Source: Candidatus Sulfotelmatobacter sp.
GTDB taxonomy: Bacteria > Acidobacteriota > Terriglobia > Terriglobales > Acidobacteriaceae
Length of the DNA: 61,206 nucleotides
Assembly (NCBI GenBank): GCA_030041215.1
Contig: JASHOH010000223.1
Span: forward strand, 1-61,206
Direction: 5' to 3'
Below the pieces are notes generated by a model. It was given only the letters and a program-made list of their open reading frames with translations, was not told where the DNA came from and made no database searches. This document shows positions 19,113 through 29,107 of this stretch, in pieces; the first letter of the stretch is position 1, and each line of letters starts with the position of its first letter. A program made the translations under genes and the position numbers.

Positions 19113-21875
19113 TCATTGTTTGAAGAGACTCTGCATGTAGCGCTCGTTGTGTAGACTGGTCGTATTCTGCACAAACTCCAGCACCCTGTACATTTTTTCG
19201 CGCGTTTCGCGGCTCATTTCTTTAAATTTAACCGCTACTCCAGATCCAGGATGGATTCTGGCGATGATACCTTCAGCGCTCAGCGTGGCGTCATCGATGG
19301 AGAACACCAGCTTCACGCTGGTTTCCGGCGCCAGGATGGCACTGGTCTCCACATAGCACCCCCCCAGGCTGATATCGATCATATTTCCAAAAATTGTTCC
19401 TTCTCCGGGCTGCGGATGCAGTTCGATGGTCAGACGGCACTTCATCCGCGCGTGCAGCCGCTGGTCCTTCTGCACTGGCTGTTTTTGCTTTTCCAGATAC
19501 ATGCGGCGGTCGGCCTGCGTCAGTAATTGCTCCGCATCGCTACTGTCACCGGGGGAAACGGCTACGCCCACGCTGAGCGACAGAATCTCTTCTCCGCACA
19601 CTTCGAAGCCCGCTTGCCGCGCCAAGGGTCGGATCTGCTCCACCTTCTTGGCGGCGGCATCTGCCGGCAGGCCGGGAGCAATGATCACGAATTCGTCTCC
19701 GCCCATGCGCGCCACATAGTCGTATTCGCGGCAACTGTCTTTCAGCGCTTGCGCGAACAGCCGCAGCACGCGATTACCCTCAAGGTGACCGAAACGGTCG
19801 TTGATTTTCTTGAAGCCGTTCATATCGCAGACCATCACTGCAAGGGGCAGGTTCTCGCGCTTGCAGCGCGCCAGTTCCCGGTCAAGCTGCAGGAAAAGCG
19901 ATCGCGCATTGGGCAAGCCGGTCAGATAGTCCGTGGTAGCGGAGCTTTCCGCCTGCTCGTATTTGAGAGCGTTCTCAATGGCCAGCGCCATCTTGCCGCT
20001 CACGGCCAACAGAATCCTTAAGTGGTCTGAGGTGAAGGCATCCCGCTCGCTCCGGTAAAGAGCCAGAACGCCCGTGATGCCAGTGACTCCTTCCAACGGC
20101 ACTGCCAGCGCCGACCGCAACGTGCTGAACTTTGCAGGATCGTTCAAATATCCCGGTTCGACGGAAGGATTCCCATTGACAATTGGCTTTTTGTTTTGCG
20201 CAACCCAGCCCGAAAGCCCATGCCCCACGGGGATTCGCAAAGCCGAAAAAAGACGGTAGTTATCGCCGTTCACGTATTCCGGCACAAGCACGTTGTCGCG
20301 CAGGATATACACGGCAATCGCGTCGTAGGGAACCATGGGCTTAAGCTTCACGGAAAAGACCGACAGGGTCTCACCCAGGCTGAGCGAGGCGCCCAGATCC
20401 TGGCTCAGCTCAAAGAGACTTTGTGCCTCCTGCCGCGCGGCGGCAATTAAAGACAAGAAGGTTGCTTCGCGCCCCGGCAAGTCGCTAACTCCCGCGTTTT
20501 CAAAACCCGCCGCGGGGGCCATTCCACGCGCAATCTTATAGTTGGCAGCCAAGGCCAGCCCGCCATCCAGATTGGACTGCGCCATGGCAAGTCTTTCGAG
20601 CTGGTGGTATCTTCGCTGGAGGACGCTCACAACTTTCGGGTCGAACGATTTTCCCGATTCTTCGGTGAGCCGTTTCATTACTTCTTCCAGCGGCATGCCA
20701 CGGCGGTATTGGCGGTCCGAGGCCAGCGCGTCCAGATAATCGACTGCGGAAAGAATGCGTGCGCCAATCGGAATTTCTTCGGCCTTCAATCCGTAGGGAT
20801 AACCCGAGCCATCCCACTTTTCGTGGTGCGCGCGCACGATCGGTACAACCGGGTAGGGAAACCGAACCCGCTCCAGGATCTCCGCGCCTACCACAGTGTG
20901 AATCTTCATCTTGTCGAACTCTTCCGGCGTCAACCGTCCGGGCTTCGAAATAATGTGCTCTGGCACAGCCAGCTTGCCAATATCGTGCAGCAGGGCGGCG
21001 GCATGAAGGGCCTCCATATCATTTCCCTTCAGGCCTAATTCTTTGGCCACCTCAATCGCATAGATGCGCACCCGTTGCAGGTGGTCGTGGGTGGTTTGGT
21101 CTTTGGCCTCGATCGCCAGCGCCAGCGCCTCGATCGTTCTCAGGTGCAGGTCGGCAATCTCCTCCACGTGCCGCTTCTCATCCTCTAGTTTTCCCAGATA
21201 GAGACGATATGACCCGTAGATGAGATACATGGCAGGGACGAAGAGGAGCGAAGTTTCCCAGTTGAACTCACGATTGAACCAGCCGATCGCTCCTGCGATC
21301 CCCGCTCCCACCAGGTAATAGGGAAACGACCAGAAATAGCAGTCAACTAAAATCTTACGAAGCGACCTTGCCTCGCTGACGGAAATAACAACTGCCACGC
21401 ACCCGGCATTGATAATGAAATACGTCGCAGCGGCAATACACAGGGCCAGTGGGCGGTTTTGAACAAGCTCCAGCACGACCGCGTTGTGGTAAACCACGTA
21501 TGCCAGGGCAGTCGAAAGCGAGGCCGTGCAGATGTTGAATGTCAACTGAATTGCGCCCGGGCGCTGCTGATACAAGTTTTGGGCCAGCATGGAAACGGCT
21601 GCCAGAATGAGCGCTTCCGAGTAGCTCAACTCAGCGACGGCCACCAAAACGAAAAGGAAGTTAACCGAGAGCGTGCCCGTTATCCCGGGCAAACTTACCC
21701 GTAGCCGGGACGCCAGGATGGCTACGCCTAAATAGCAGATAAATTCGGCGATATTTCTGCTGCTCTGGTGGATGGCGGCCTGCAACAGCGACGCCATTCC
21801 CGCCATGATGACCAGACAGACAAAGATCCGTCCACTGACGGGCAAGGTTCTCCACGAGTGTGTGCTGGCCGACAT
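19113..21875 (-). CDS. Membrane-bound c-di-GMP protein with HD-GYP, GAF, GGDEF and PilZ domains
   Basis: About 920 residues. Six to eight membrane helices (to about residue 220) form an uncharacterised sensory region. An HD-GYP phosphodiesterase follows, with H-D-I-G-K near 299 and H-H-E-K-W-D-G-S-G-Y-P near 351. A GAF-like domain lies at about 480-640. A GGDEF cyclase near 723 has an intact R-M-G-G-D-E-F and an R-E-Y-D inhibitory site five residues before it. A C-terminal PilZ-like domain contains R-L-H-A-R-M-K-C-R and D-I-S-L-G-G. Both synthesis and breakdown sites look intact, with two places for product binding. ATG 21875 was chosen; GTG 21893 is possible, and neither has a good ribosome binding site. 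Its targets are unknown; pilT at the window end could be influenced by c-di-GMP. Confidence 0.88.
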   Translation of the reverse strand: MSASTHSWRTLPVSGRIFVCLVIMAGMASLLQAAIHQSSRNIAEFICYLGVAILASRLRVSLPGITGTLSVNFLFVLVAVAELSYSEALILAAVSMLAQNLYQQRPGAIQLTFNICTASLSTALAYVVYHNAVVLELVQNRPLALCIAAATYFIINAGCVAVVISVSEARSLRKILVDCYFWSFPYYLVGAGIAGAIGWFNREFNWETSLLFVPAMYLIYGSYRLYLGKLEDEKRHVEEIADLHLRTIEALALAIEAKDQTTHDHLQRVRIYAIEVAKELGLKGNDMEALHAAALLHDIGKLAVPEHIISKPGRLTPEEFDKMKIHTVVGAEILERVRFPYPVVPIVRAHHEKWDGSGYPYGLKAEEIPIGARILSAVDYLDALASDRQYRRGMPLEEVMKRLTEESGKSFDPKVVSVLQRRYHQLERLAMAQSNLDGGLALAANYKIARGMAPAAGFENAGVSDLPGREATFLSLIAAARQEAQSLFELSQDLGASLSLGETLSVFSVKLKPMVPYDAIAVYILRDNVLVPEYVNGDNYRLFSALRIPVGHGLSGWVAQNKKPIVNGNPSVEPGYLNDPAKFSTLRSALAVPLEGVTGITGVLALYRSERDAFTSDHLRILLAVSGKMALAIENALKYEQAESSATTDYLTGLPNARSLFLQLDRELARCKRENLPLAVMVCDMNGFKKINDRFGHLEGNRVLRLFAQALKDSCREYDYVARMGGDEFVIIAPGLPADAAAKKVEQIRPLARQAGFEVCGEEILSLSVGVAVSPGDSSDAEQLLTQADRRMYLEKQKQPVQKDQRLHARMKCRLTIELHPQPGEGTIFGNMIDISLGGCYVETSAILAPETSVKLVFSIDDATLSAEGIIARIHPGSGVAVKFKEMSRETREKMYRVLEFVQNTTSLHNERYMQSLFKQ

Positions 21876-22078
21876 TGCTTCGCGAGGGCACACCCCCGCT
21901 CATGTCGCCCAGCGAACGAGAGTTCCCCTCAATCGAGAATACCCAGCCAACCGCTTCATTAACAATGATTTATGAGGCAGAGTCGAAACTTCAGTAATCG
22001 TTCGTAATGGCTCAGAATCCGTTGATTCGCGGGAATTTGGAACGGCCAGATTGAATGCCTCCGGGCCAGGTTCCAAAA

Positions 22079-23131
22079 CTAGTGCTCGTACCCTCCGCTT
22101 TCCAGCGACACCTTGCCACGGAACATGCGATAGACGACGACGAAATAAATCAGCGCGAGCAGTATGCCGAAGGTCCACCAGATTAGCCCCACATGCAAAG
22201 TGTGCGGGCCTGACAACGCCCGGTCAATGGTGATGTCATACTGCAATCCGGTTGTGGCGGGCAGCAGCCGGGGATAGAGTGCGACGGCAGCACCGACCAG
22301 CATCATGCTGAGGTAGGCACACGAACAGCCGAAGGCTTTGCGGTCTTCTCCTTTGCGGCAGAAATGGATCATTCCTAGCAATGAAAGGAAAACGATCAAC
22401 GGGACTGCGAATGTAAGAGGGTATTTCCGATAATTGTCGAGAGTATCAGACCGGGCAATCACCGAAGCGGGCAGGCTGATTACGGTCAACGCAAAAAGGG
22501 CGACCCAGAGCATGCGGGCGGTAGCGCGTGAACGCTCCTGCAAGTCCTTCGTAGTCTTCAAGGCTAGATAGAGAGCGCCGTGTTCGGCCAGGGCCACGAG
22601 AGCAACGACTCCACCGATGACCGTGTACCAGTCGAGAATTCCTGGGTACGGGCCGACGCGCCAGTCAGTCCAAAGCGGAAGAAAGAAATAGCCGTCGGGA
22701 TTAAGCGGAACTCCACGGATCACGTTTGCCAGCGCAGCTCCGTAAAACACGGCGAGCAACGCACTGGAAATGAAAAAGACGCCGTCGAAAAATGCCTTCC
22801 ACACGCTAATATTGATTTTCATGCGCAGTTCGATCGCTGCCCCCCGCCCGATCAGCAGCCAGAGCACAATCATGAGAGCCAGATAGAATCCACTAAAGGC
22901 TGAGGCGTAAAGTAACGGAAATGCGAAATAAAGCGTGCCCCCGCCAGCCAGCAGCCACACTTCGTTTCCGTCCCATACCGGACCGATGCTGCGCAACGTG
23001 ATCTGGCGATCGGATTCAGTGCGCGCCAGGAAGAGGTGTAGAATGCCAACGCCGATGTCGAAGCCATCGAGCACCACGTAGGCAACCAGCATGACCGCAA
23101 CCAGCCAGAACCATATGAATCCCATGTTCAC
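22079..23131 (-). CDS. cydB: Cytochrome bd quinol oxidase subunit II
   Basis: A 350-residue, roughly nine-helix inner-membrane protein. The start (F-I-W-F-W-L-V-A-V-M-L-V-A-Y-V-V-L-D-G-F-D-I-G) and the G-P-V-W-D-G-N-E-V-W segment are signatures of CydB. It begins four bases after cydA stops, so the two are co-expressed. With CydA it forms the high-affinity, non-proton-pumping oxidase used at low oxygen. No small CydX-like frame was recognised after it. Confidence 0.95.
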   Translation of the reverse strand: MNMGFIWFWLVAVMLVAYVVLDGFDIGVGILHLFLARTESDRQITLRSIGPVWDGNEVWLLAGGGTLYFAFPLLYASAFSGFYLALMIVLWLLIGRGAAIELRMKINISVWKAFFDGVFFISSALLAVFYGAALANVIRGVPLNPDGYFFLPLWTDWRVGPYPGILDWYTVIGGVVALVALAEHGALYLALKTTKDLQERSRATARMLWVALFALTVISLPASVIARSDTLDNYRKYPLTFAVPLIVFLSLLGMIHFCRKGEDRKAFGCSCAYLSMMLVGAAVALYPRLLPATTGLQYDITIDRALSGPHTLHVGLIWWTFGILLALIYFVVVYRMFRGKVSLESGGYEH

Positions 23132-23135
23132 TCCT

Positions 23136-24494
23136 TTAAGCCGGAGTCATCGACGCATGTTGGTCCTCCGATGCCGCGGCCATAGCAGGCCCTGCGTCAA
23201 TGATGCGGTAGATAAGCACGATGAACAAGATCGACAGCATGGTGTACATGCCCATGAATCCCATGAGAGTGAAGAGAGCGTTTCCTGAAGAAACATACTT
23301 CGAGTAGCCCTCGGGGACTCGAATCAATCCGTAGACCACCCATGGCTGACGCCCGATTTCGGCTGTCATCCAGCCGGCCGTATTTGCGATGTAAGGAAGC
23401 GGAAAGCTCAACAACAGCGGCCAAAGCACCGAGCGAGTCTGGTATAGCTTTCCTTTCCAGAGAAGGAAAGCGGCAACGACCATGACGAGTAGGAAGTAAG
23501 TTCCGAGTCCCGCCATGATGTGATAAGCGTAAAAGAGCAGAGGCATGGGCTCGGGCCAGTCTTCTCGGGGGAACTGATCTAGTCCGGTTACTTCCGCCTT
23601 GGTAGTGCCATAAATCAGAAAACTCAAGACATCATTGACCGCGAGCGGATTATCGATCCGTTTAGCTACCTCGTCAGGCTGTCCGATCAGCACAATGGGG
23701 GCGCCGGTACGGGAATCGAAGAGCCCCTCCATGGCAGCGACTGCAGCAGGCTGGTGCTTGGCCATGTAGCGGCCGCTCAGATCGCCGGTGGGGAAGATCT
23801 GAGCAATCGAGGCAATTACTCCAGCGATCACGCCAATCCGCAGAAAAATTCTGCCGTGATCGGCGAAACGCTTTTCGAGAACATAAAAAGCACCCAGGGA
23901 AGACATCACAAAAGCCGCGGTGATTACCGATCCCGACATGTTGTGCGCATACTGCAGCAACGCCCAAGGATTATTCAGCAAACCCCAAAAGCTGGTGACT
24001 TCATAAACTCCGTTCGGTAGAACGCGGTAGGCGACGGGATGCTGCATCCACGCGTTGGTGACGATGATGAAAAAGCCTGAAATCCACGAGCCGATGAAAA
24101 CCAGCAGCGCAGAGGCCCAGTGGCCCCAGGGCGACAAGCGCTTTTCACCGAAAAGAAACAACCCCAGGAATGCGGACTCAAGGAAGAATGAAAACACTCC
24201 TTCCATTGCCAGGGGCTGGCCAATGACGCCGCCGGTAGTGCGTGCGAATTGTGACCAGTTCGTCCCGAACTGAAATTCCATGGGAATGCCGCTGACTACT
24301 CCAAAAAGAAAATTGATCGCCAGCACTTTGGCCCAGAAGCGCGCCGCCTGGTGATATCGCTCATCCTGGTGGCGAATCGCGATCGTCTTCATGACAACGA
24401 TCAGCAGCGCCAGGCCCATCGTCAACTGGGGAAACAGATAGTGGAAGGTAACCGTGAAGGCAAAATGAAGGCGGTGCAACAGTAATGCGTCCAT
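23136..24494 (-). CDS. cydA: Cytochrome bd quinol oxidase subunit I
   Basis: A 452-residue heme-carrying subunit. The N-terminal L-H-F-A-F-T-V-T-F-H-Y-L-F-P-Q-L-T-M-G contains the His ligand region for heme d/b595, and G-W-M-T-A-E-I-G-R-Q-P-W carries the quinol-side consensus near the heme b558 site. The length indicates a short Q-loop as in CioA-type enzymes rather than the long E. coli form. It is 48 bases downstream of the acyl-CoA synthetase gene on the same strand, too little for an obvious separate promoter, so synthetase-cydA-cydB are likely one operon controlled from the palindrome at 27465. Confidence 0.95.
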   Translation of the reverse strand: MDALLLHRLHFAFTVTFHYLFPQLTMGLALLIVVMKTIAIRHQDERYHQAARFWAKVLAINFLFGVVSGIPMEFQFGTNWSQFARTTGGVIGQPLAMEGVFSFFLESAFLGLFLFGEKRLSPWGHWASALLVFIGSWISGFFIIVTNAWMQHPVAYRVLPNGVYEVTSFWGLLNNPWALLQYAHNMSGSVITAAFVMSSLGAFYVLEKRFADHGRIFLRIGVIAGVIASIAQIFPTGDLSGRYMAKHQPAAVAAMEGLFDSRTGAPIVLIGQPDEVAKRIDNPLAVNDVLSFLIYGTTKAEVTGLDQFPREDWPEPMPLLFYAYHIMAGLGTYFLLVMVVAAFLLWKGKLYQTRSVLWPLLLSFPLPYIANTAGWMTAEIGRQPWVVYGLIRVPEGYSKYVSSGNALFTLMGFMGMYTMLSILFIVLIYRIIDAGPAMAAASEDQHASMTPA

Positions 24495-24542
24495 AGGGAA
24501 CCTGCTCTTTTACTTCGATGTCACAGGATCAAATAGGTTACT

Positions 24543-27299
24543 TCAGCTCGGAAGTTCCAAAGCCGCGGTGATCGATTCTGAATTTTCATGCGTGCGGAAA
24601 GTGAAATTGAATTTTTTGAAAAGCTTTTCCATCCCTATGTTGTCGAACAACAACTCGGCCACCAGCCGGGAAAGCTTCTCTTTTTTCGCAACCTCAATGC
24701 AGCATCGCAGCAATTCCGTTCCCACGCCCTGCTTCTGGTAGGGGTCGGAAACCAGAACAGCGACTTCTGCTTCGTTATCGGTCCGCAGCTTGTTCAGGCG
24801 CCCAACGCCAAGAATTTTGTGACTACCAGTGGCCGGGTCTTTGGTATCGGCCACCAGTACCATTTCGCGGTCATAGCCACCAAAGCAGATGCGCAGCAGG
24901 CGCTCATGATCAACCCGCTTGCGCAGGCTCAAAGCGGAAAAGTAACGCAGATAGACCGTCCTTTCGGAAAGCGTGCCGTGGAAGGCAACCATCAGCGGCT
25001 CATCTTCCGGACGAATCGGCCGGATCGTCACTTCCCTGCCATCTTTCATCCTCCACTGGGTCACATATTGCGAGGGGTAAGGCCGAATGGCCGGCCTGGG
25101 TAATTGTTCCGGTTTCATCGATGGCGGTTGCAGCACGATGCGCGCATCCAACACCAGCAGCCGCTCGGGGGAAGCGAGAAGCGGATTGATATCGATCTCC
25201 GCAATCCATGGCTGTTCAATCACGAGTTGACCGAAGCGCACGAGCAGGCTCTCGAGCGCCGCCAGGTCAACCGGCTTGCGTCCACGAACTCCTTTTAGTG
25301 CGCGAAAGATGTGGGTCTGTTCCATCATGCGCTGCGCGAGCGTTGTGTTCAGCGGCGGCAGGGCAAGAGAGCGGTCCTGGTAGACCTCGACGAGCTGCCC
25401 GCCCGAGCCGAACAGCAGCACGGGGCCGAATTGCGGATCGATGCTGCTGCCGATGATCAACTCATAGCCATCCAGCCGCACCATAGGCTGCACCGTCACG
25501 CCGGCGAATTGGTTGGCGCCTACTTTTTCGGCCACAGACGACTGGATCGCAGCGTACGCTGCCCTAACCGCATCTCCATCCCGCAGGTTCAGCTTGACTC
25601 CTCCGACATCAGTTTTGTGCGTGATGGTTTCAGAGAAAACCTTCAGCACAACGGGAAATCCGATTTCGCGTGCATGCGCAAGAGCTTCGTCCACATTTCG
25701 CGCGATACGGGTCTCGACTGTAGGTAGCCCGTAGAGTGAAAGTAGTTTTTTCGACTCAACCTCGTCGAGCAGCGTTTGCCCGGAAGCGCGCGCCTTATCG
25801 ATGATTCCCCGAACATGTTCTCGCGCTGCATCATCGAGCTCCGGCCCTTCCGCCACGCTGGGGGTCTCGTAAAGACTGCGCAGGTTGTAGGTATAGCGCC
25901 ACATGTAGGTGAAGGCGCGCGCTGCTGTGTCGGGATAATTGAAGGTGGGCACTCCCGCCGCGTTCAGAATGCTGACGCCTTCCGCCGCACTGACGCCGCC
26001 CATCCAGCTCGCCAGCAGCGGCTTGCCGGTGGAGCGCGCATAGGCCTTCAAGCGTGTCGCAATATCGCTGGGATTGGTCATTCCTTGTGGGCACAGAATC
26101 GCGAGCAAGCCGTCACTGTTGGGATCTTTGGAAGCAATCTCGATGGCTTTTCCGTAACGTTCAGAATCCGCATCGCCCAGCACATCGATGGGATTGTTGT
26201 GGCTCCAGTGCTCGGGCAAAAACGCGTTCAAAGCTTGCATTGTCTGTTCGGAGAGTGGAGCCAGTTCACCACCGTTAGCTACCAGAGAATCGGTCGCCAG
26301 CACACCCGGGCCCCCGGCGTTAGTGAGGATTGTGAGCCGAGGCCCGAGGGGCCGCGGCTGTTTGCCCAAGACCTCAGCCATATAGAACAGGTCAGAGATG
26401 TTGTGCACGCGCAACACGCCGCCGCGGCGGAAAGCCGCCTCAAGAACCTCATCGCTTCCGGTCAACGCGCCGGTGTGTGATGCCGCGGCCCGCGATGCCG
26501 CCTGCGATACGCCCGCCTTAATTACGATAATCGGCTTGCTCAACGCCACCTCGCGCGCTGCCGAGAGAAACGATCGCGCATCGCCCACCGACTCCATGTA
26601 GAGCAGAATGCTTTTCGTGTGTGGATCATCGCCGAAGTGATAGATCAAATCTCCCCAGCCCACATCGAGCATCGAACCGGTCGAAACGACGGCGCTGTAT
26701 CCAACCTGCTCGCGCTGGCTCCAATCGAGAATTGCGGTAAGCAGCGCGCCGCTTTGGCTGAGGAGAGCAACTGTACCCGTCTTGGGCGCATCTTTGGCAA
26801 AAGTCGCATTCAGTCCAACCCCGGGATTCATCACCCCCAGACAGTTCGGTCCAATCAGGCGCATCGAACCGCGGGCCAGTTGCTCCTCTATCTGCCGTTC
26901 CAGCTCAGCTCCCGCGGGCCCGCGCTCGCGAAATCCGGCCGAGATCACAACTGCGCTGCGCGTTCCCGCATCAACGCATTCCCCAACCAGCGCTGGAATC
27001 GTCGCCGCCGGCGTGGCCAATACCGCAAGATCGACGCGCTCAGGGATGTCGCGAATGCTTTTGTAGGACTTGAGGCCAAGAACCTCGGATCGCTGCGGAT
27101 TGACAGCGAACACCTTCCCTCGAAAACCTGGGTGCAGAAGATTCTGCAAAACCGTTCGGCCCACCGACGCAGGCCGGTCGGTCGCGCCAATTACGGCAAC
27201 GGAATGAGGATCAAACAGCGCATCGAGGGCGTGTCTTTCCCCGGCGGTTCCGGTTCGCGGCTCCGCTTGATTCGAAAGAAGTGCGTTGGTCGCGCTCAC
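24543..27299 (-). CDS. ADP-forming acyl-CoA synthetase fused to GNAT acetyltransferase
   Basis: A 918-residue fusion. Residues about 25-480 resemble the alpha subunit of ADP-forming acetyl-CoA synthetase, with the CoA-binding Rossmann start ([10 protein letters not shown]) and the catalytic [10 protein letters not shown]. Residues about 490-730 are an ATP-grasp beta part ([15 protein letters not shown]). Residues about 745-918 are a GNAT domain. The layout is that of protein acetyltransferase Pat/PatZ, but Pat is reported to lack the catalytic histidine that is present here, so ATP-yielding acetyl-CoA to acetate conversion is plausible. GTG 27299 follows AGGAG. A regulator palindrome lies 166 bases upstream, and cydAB follow in the same direction. 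Confidence 0.88.
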   Translation of the reverse strand: MSATNALLSNQAEPRTGTAGERHALDALFDPHSVAVIGATDRPASVGRTVLQNLLHPGFRGKVFAVNPQRSEVLGLKSYKSIRDIPERVDLAVLATPAATIPALVGECVDAGTRSAVVISAGFRERGPAGAELERQIEEQLARGSMRLIGPNCLGVMNPGVGLNATFAKDAPKTGTVALLSQSGALLTAILDWSQREQVGYSAVVSTGSMLDVGWGDLIYHFGDDPHTKSILLYMESVGDARSFLSAAREVALSKPIIVIKAGVSQAASRAAASHTGALTGSDEVLEAAFRRGGVLRVHNISDLFYMAEVLGKQPRPLGPRLTILTNAGGPGVLATDSLVANGGELAPLSEQTMQALNAFLPEHWSHNNPIDVLGDADSERYGKAIEIASKDPNSDGLLAILCPQGMTNPSDIATRLKAYARSTGKPLLASWMGGVSAAEGVSILNAAGVPTFNYPDTAARAFTYMWRYTYNLRSLYETPSVAEGPELDDAAREHVRGIIDKARASGQTLLDEVESKKLLSLYGLPTVETRIARNVDEALAHAREIGFPVVLKVFSETITHKTDVGGVKLNLRDGDAVRAAYAAIQSSVAEKVGANQFAGVTVQPMVRLDGYELIIGSSIDPQFGPVLLFGSGGQLVEVYQDRSLALPPLNTTLAQRMMEQTHIFRALKGVRGRKPVDLAALESLLVRFGQLVIEQPWIAEIDINPLLASPERLLVLDARIVLQPPSMKPEQLPRPAIRPYPSQYVTQWRMKDGREVTIRPIRPEDEPLMVAFHGTLSERTVYLRYFSALSLRKRVDHERLLRICFGGYDREMVLVADTKDPATGSHKILGVGRLNKLRTDNEAEVAVLVSDPYQKQGVGTELLRCCIEVAKKEKLSRLVAELLFDNIGMEKLFKKFNFTFRTHENSESITAALELPS

Positions 27300-27464
27300 T
27301 TTAATTCTCCTGCCCGGAGGTCAATGTTCCCGCTGGTTAATCCTAGTCCTTTTTCTGTTGTTTGCGCGTTTCAGGATGAGTGCAGCGTATTCGTGCAACC
27401 AACCTTGTTGTTTAATTTTGCTTGATTCGTGGGCGGCTGCGTTATGGCAGCGGTCATCTTCTCT

Positions 27465-27480
27465 TGTGACCATGATCACA
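27465..27480. promoter_or_regulatory. FNR/CRP-type operator between acyl-CoA synthetase/cyd operon and bfr
   Basis: TGTGACCATGATCACA is a perfect TGTGA-N6-TCACA palindrome. Toward the synthetase gene a weak -10, CATAAC at 27446-27441, would centre it near -38.5. It could also influence bacterioferritin on the other strand. Confidence 0.75.
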
Positions 27481-27571
27481 GAATGAGCCTCTGCCCGGGT
27501 CGGGAATCAAGAACAGATTCCTCGGTTTTCACTTGTCCTGTGAACCTCGTTTTTGCGATACTCTGGCTCCT

Positions 27572-28048
27572 ATGAAAGGCAATCCAAAAGTATTGTCAGA
27601 ACTGAATAAGGCCCTGCGCGAAGAGTTGACCGCCATCAACCAGTACTTTCTGCACGCGGAGATGTGCGAGAACTGGGGGTATCACAAACTTTCCGAGTTC
27701 ATCAAGAAACAGTCGATTGGCGAGATGAAGCATGCCGAAGTGCTGATTGAGAGAATTCTGTTTCTCGATGGCAGCCCATCCATGCAGCCTCTGGAATTGA
27801 CCGTGGGCGGTACAGTGAAGGGCATGATCGAAAGCGACCTGGCGTTGGAGCTTGGCGCGGTGAAGCAATATAACGAAGCTGTCGCCATTGCTACCCGGGA
27901 AGGTGACAACGGATCGCGCGATCTCCTGGTGCAACTGCTGAAGGACGAAGAAGATCACGTGGATTTCCTCGAAGCCCAACTGCATCAGATCAAGGAACTG
28001 GGCTACGAGCGGTATTTGGCGCAGCAGATCGCTGAAGATGAGGAATAG
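27572..28048 (+). CDS. bfr: Bacterioferritin
   Basis: A 158-residue iron-storage protein forming a hollow 24-mer. Heme is bound between subunits by Met52 (E-M-K-H-A-E), conserved here. Ferroxidase ligands are Glu18, Glu51, His54, Glu93, Glu126 and His129, matching E. coli Bfr with a one-residue offset after about position 65. The frame opens 39 bases earlier, but ATG 27572 begins the conserved M-K-G-N-P-K-V. There is no Shine-Dalgarno sequence, and a promoter-like TTGTCC-N18-GATACT (27533-27562) would place the transcript start almost at the ATG, so translation may be leaderless. Confidence 0.94.
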   Translation: MKGNPKVLSELNKALREELTAINQYFLHAEMCENWGYHKLSEFIKKQSIGEMKHAEVLIERILFLDGSPSMQPLELTVGGTVKGMIESDLALELGAVKQYNEAVAIATREGDNGSRDLLVQLLKDEEDHVDFLEAQLHQIKELGYERYLAQQIAEDEE

Positions 28049-28068
28049 TCCCGGCAAGGGAGCGTCAA

Positions 28069-28089
28069 AGAGTGCAAACCTCGCACTCT
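28069..28089. terminator. Stem-loop after bfr
   Basis: AGAGTGC and GCACTCT form seven perfect pairs around a seven-base loop, 20 bases after the bfr stop. There is no T-run, so it is a weak terminator candidate or an mRNA-stabilising hairpin. Confidence 0.35.
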
Positions 28090-28165
28090 GAAGATGCCCT
28101 ATTCACAAAGGACCTACGGTTTTCCTCTGCTTGAAGACTGCCCCACCGGCACTTACACTTGAACC

Positions 28166-29107
28166 ATGCACATGCGTGCCCATGCAGGGGGCAATCCCAA
28201 GCGAGTACTAGGAATTTCCCTCTGGGTCACACTTGCATATATCGCACTGTTGGTCGTAGCCGGTATTCGCGCGCACTCCCTGGCTCTACTTTCTGAAGCT
28301 GGCCACAATCTCTCGGATTTTCTCGCCCTGCTGCTCTCGCTGTTTGCGGTTTATCTGCAATCGCGGCCGGCCAGCTCGACCAAGACTTATGGCTACCATC
28401 GCGCCGGTGTGTTGGCCGCACTGGTAAATGCCGTGTCGCTGGTCCTGGTGGCATTCCTCATTTTTTACGAAGCCTTCAAACGGTTGCAACACCCGGAGCA
28501 GGTTCGAGCTGGCATGATGATGTGGGTCGCGGCCGCGGGCGTGGTGATGAACGGAGCGATCGCGTTGCTGCTTTATCGCTCGGCTGGCCCACCTGGCGGC
28601 GCTGACGTGAACATTCGCAGCGCTCTGCTGCACGAAGTGGGCGACACGCTCTCGACGGCCGCTGTGATCGTGGGTGGCTGGGCCATTCTCGCGACTGGAG
28701 ATTACTGGATCGACTCGGCCCTGTCGGTGGGAATCGGCGTGCTGATTTTGTGGTCCGGTTTCGGGATTGTGCACGAAACGCTCAACATTCTGCTGGAAGG
28801 TACGCCGCGTGGCGTAAAACTGGAACTGGTGGAGAGGGCGATTCGTGCAGTCGAGGGAGTGAACGATGTGCATGATCTGCACGTATGGAGCATCGGATCG
28901 GAATCGCGGGCGCTTTCCTGCCATATTTCGATTGCCGACATTCCGCCTTCAGTCAGCGAACGCATTTTGCGCGATGTGAAAGAGTGCCTGCACCATGACT
29001 TTCGCATCGATCACACTACGATTCAGTTTGAGCATGTGGAGTGCGAAGTGGCGCATGGGTGCGTAATTCCGGTGGGTAGCGAGGACGAACACCAGCATCA
29101 TCACTGA
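28166..29107 (+). CDS. Cation diffusion facilitator metal exporter
   Basis: A 313-residue inner-membrane protein with six helices. The metal site is formed by H-N-L-S-D in helix 2 (A-G-H-N-L-S-D-F) and H-E-V-G-D in helix 5, the His/Asp pairs typical of zinc-type CDF exporters such as CzcD. A cytoplasmic ferredoxin-like C-terminal domain (L-H-V-W-S-I-G, D-H-T-T-I-Q-F-E) and a His-rich tail (H-Q-H-H-H) follow. It is expected to use the proton gradient to remove zinc, cobalt or related ions. Its end overlaps the DNA ligase gene by seven bases tail to tail. No metal regulator is adjacent. Confidence 0.92.
   Translation: MHMRAHAGGNPKRVLGISLWVTLAYIALLVVAGIRAHSLALLSEAGHNLSDFLALLLSLFAVYLQSRPASSTKTYGYHRAGVLAALVNAVSLVLVAFLIFYEAFKRLQHPEQVRAGMMMWVAAAGVVMNGAIALLLYRSAGPPGGADVNIRSALLHEVGDTLSTAAVIVGGWAILATGDYWIDSALSVGIGVLILWSGFGIVHETLNILLEGTPRGVKLELVERAIRAVEGVNDVHDLHVWSIGSESRALSCHISIADIPPSVSERILRDVKECLHHDFRIDHTTIQFEHVECEVAHGCVIPVGSEDEHQHHH

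Noticed and set aside
23321..23333. GACTCGAATC resembling a tRNA T-loop
   Set aside because: It is in the cydA coding sequence and no acceptor or anticodon stem can be drawn around it. No tRNA was found anywhere in the window.
24495..24542. Possible operator TTGATCCTGTGACA before cydA
   Set aside because: Only one half-site is good; the opposite arm does not match, so it was not counted among the palindromes.
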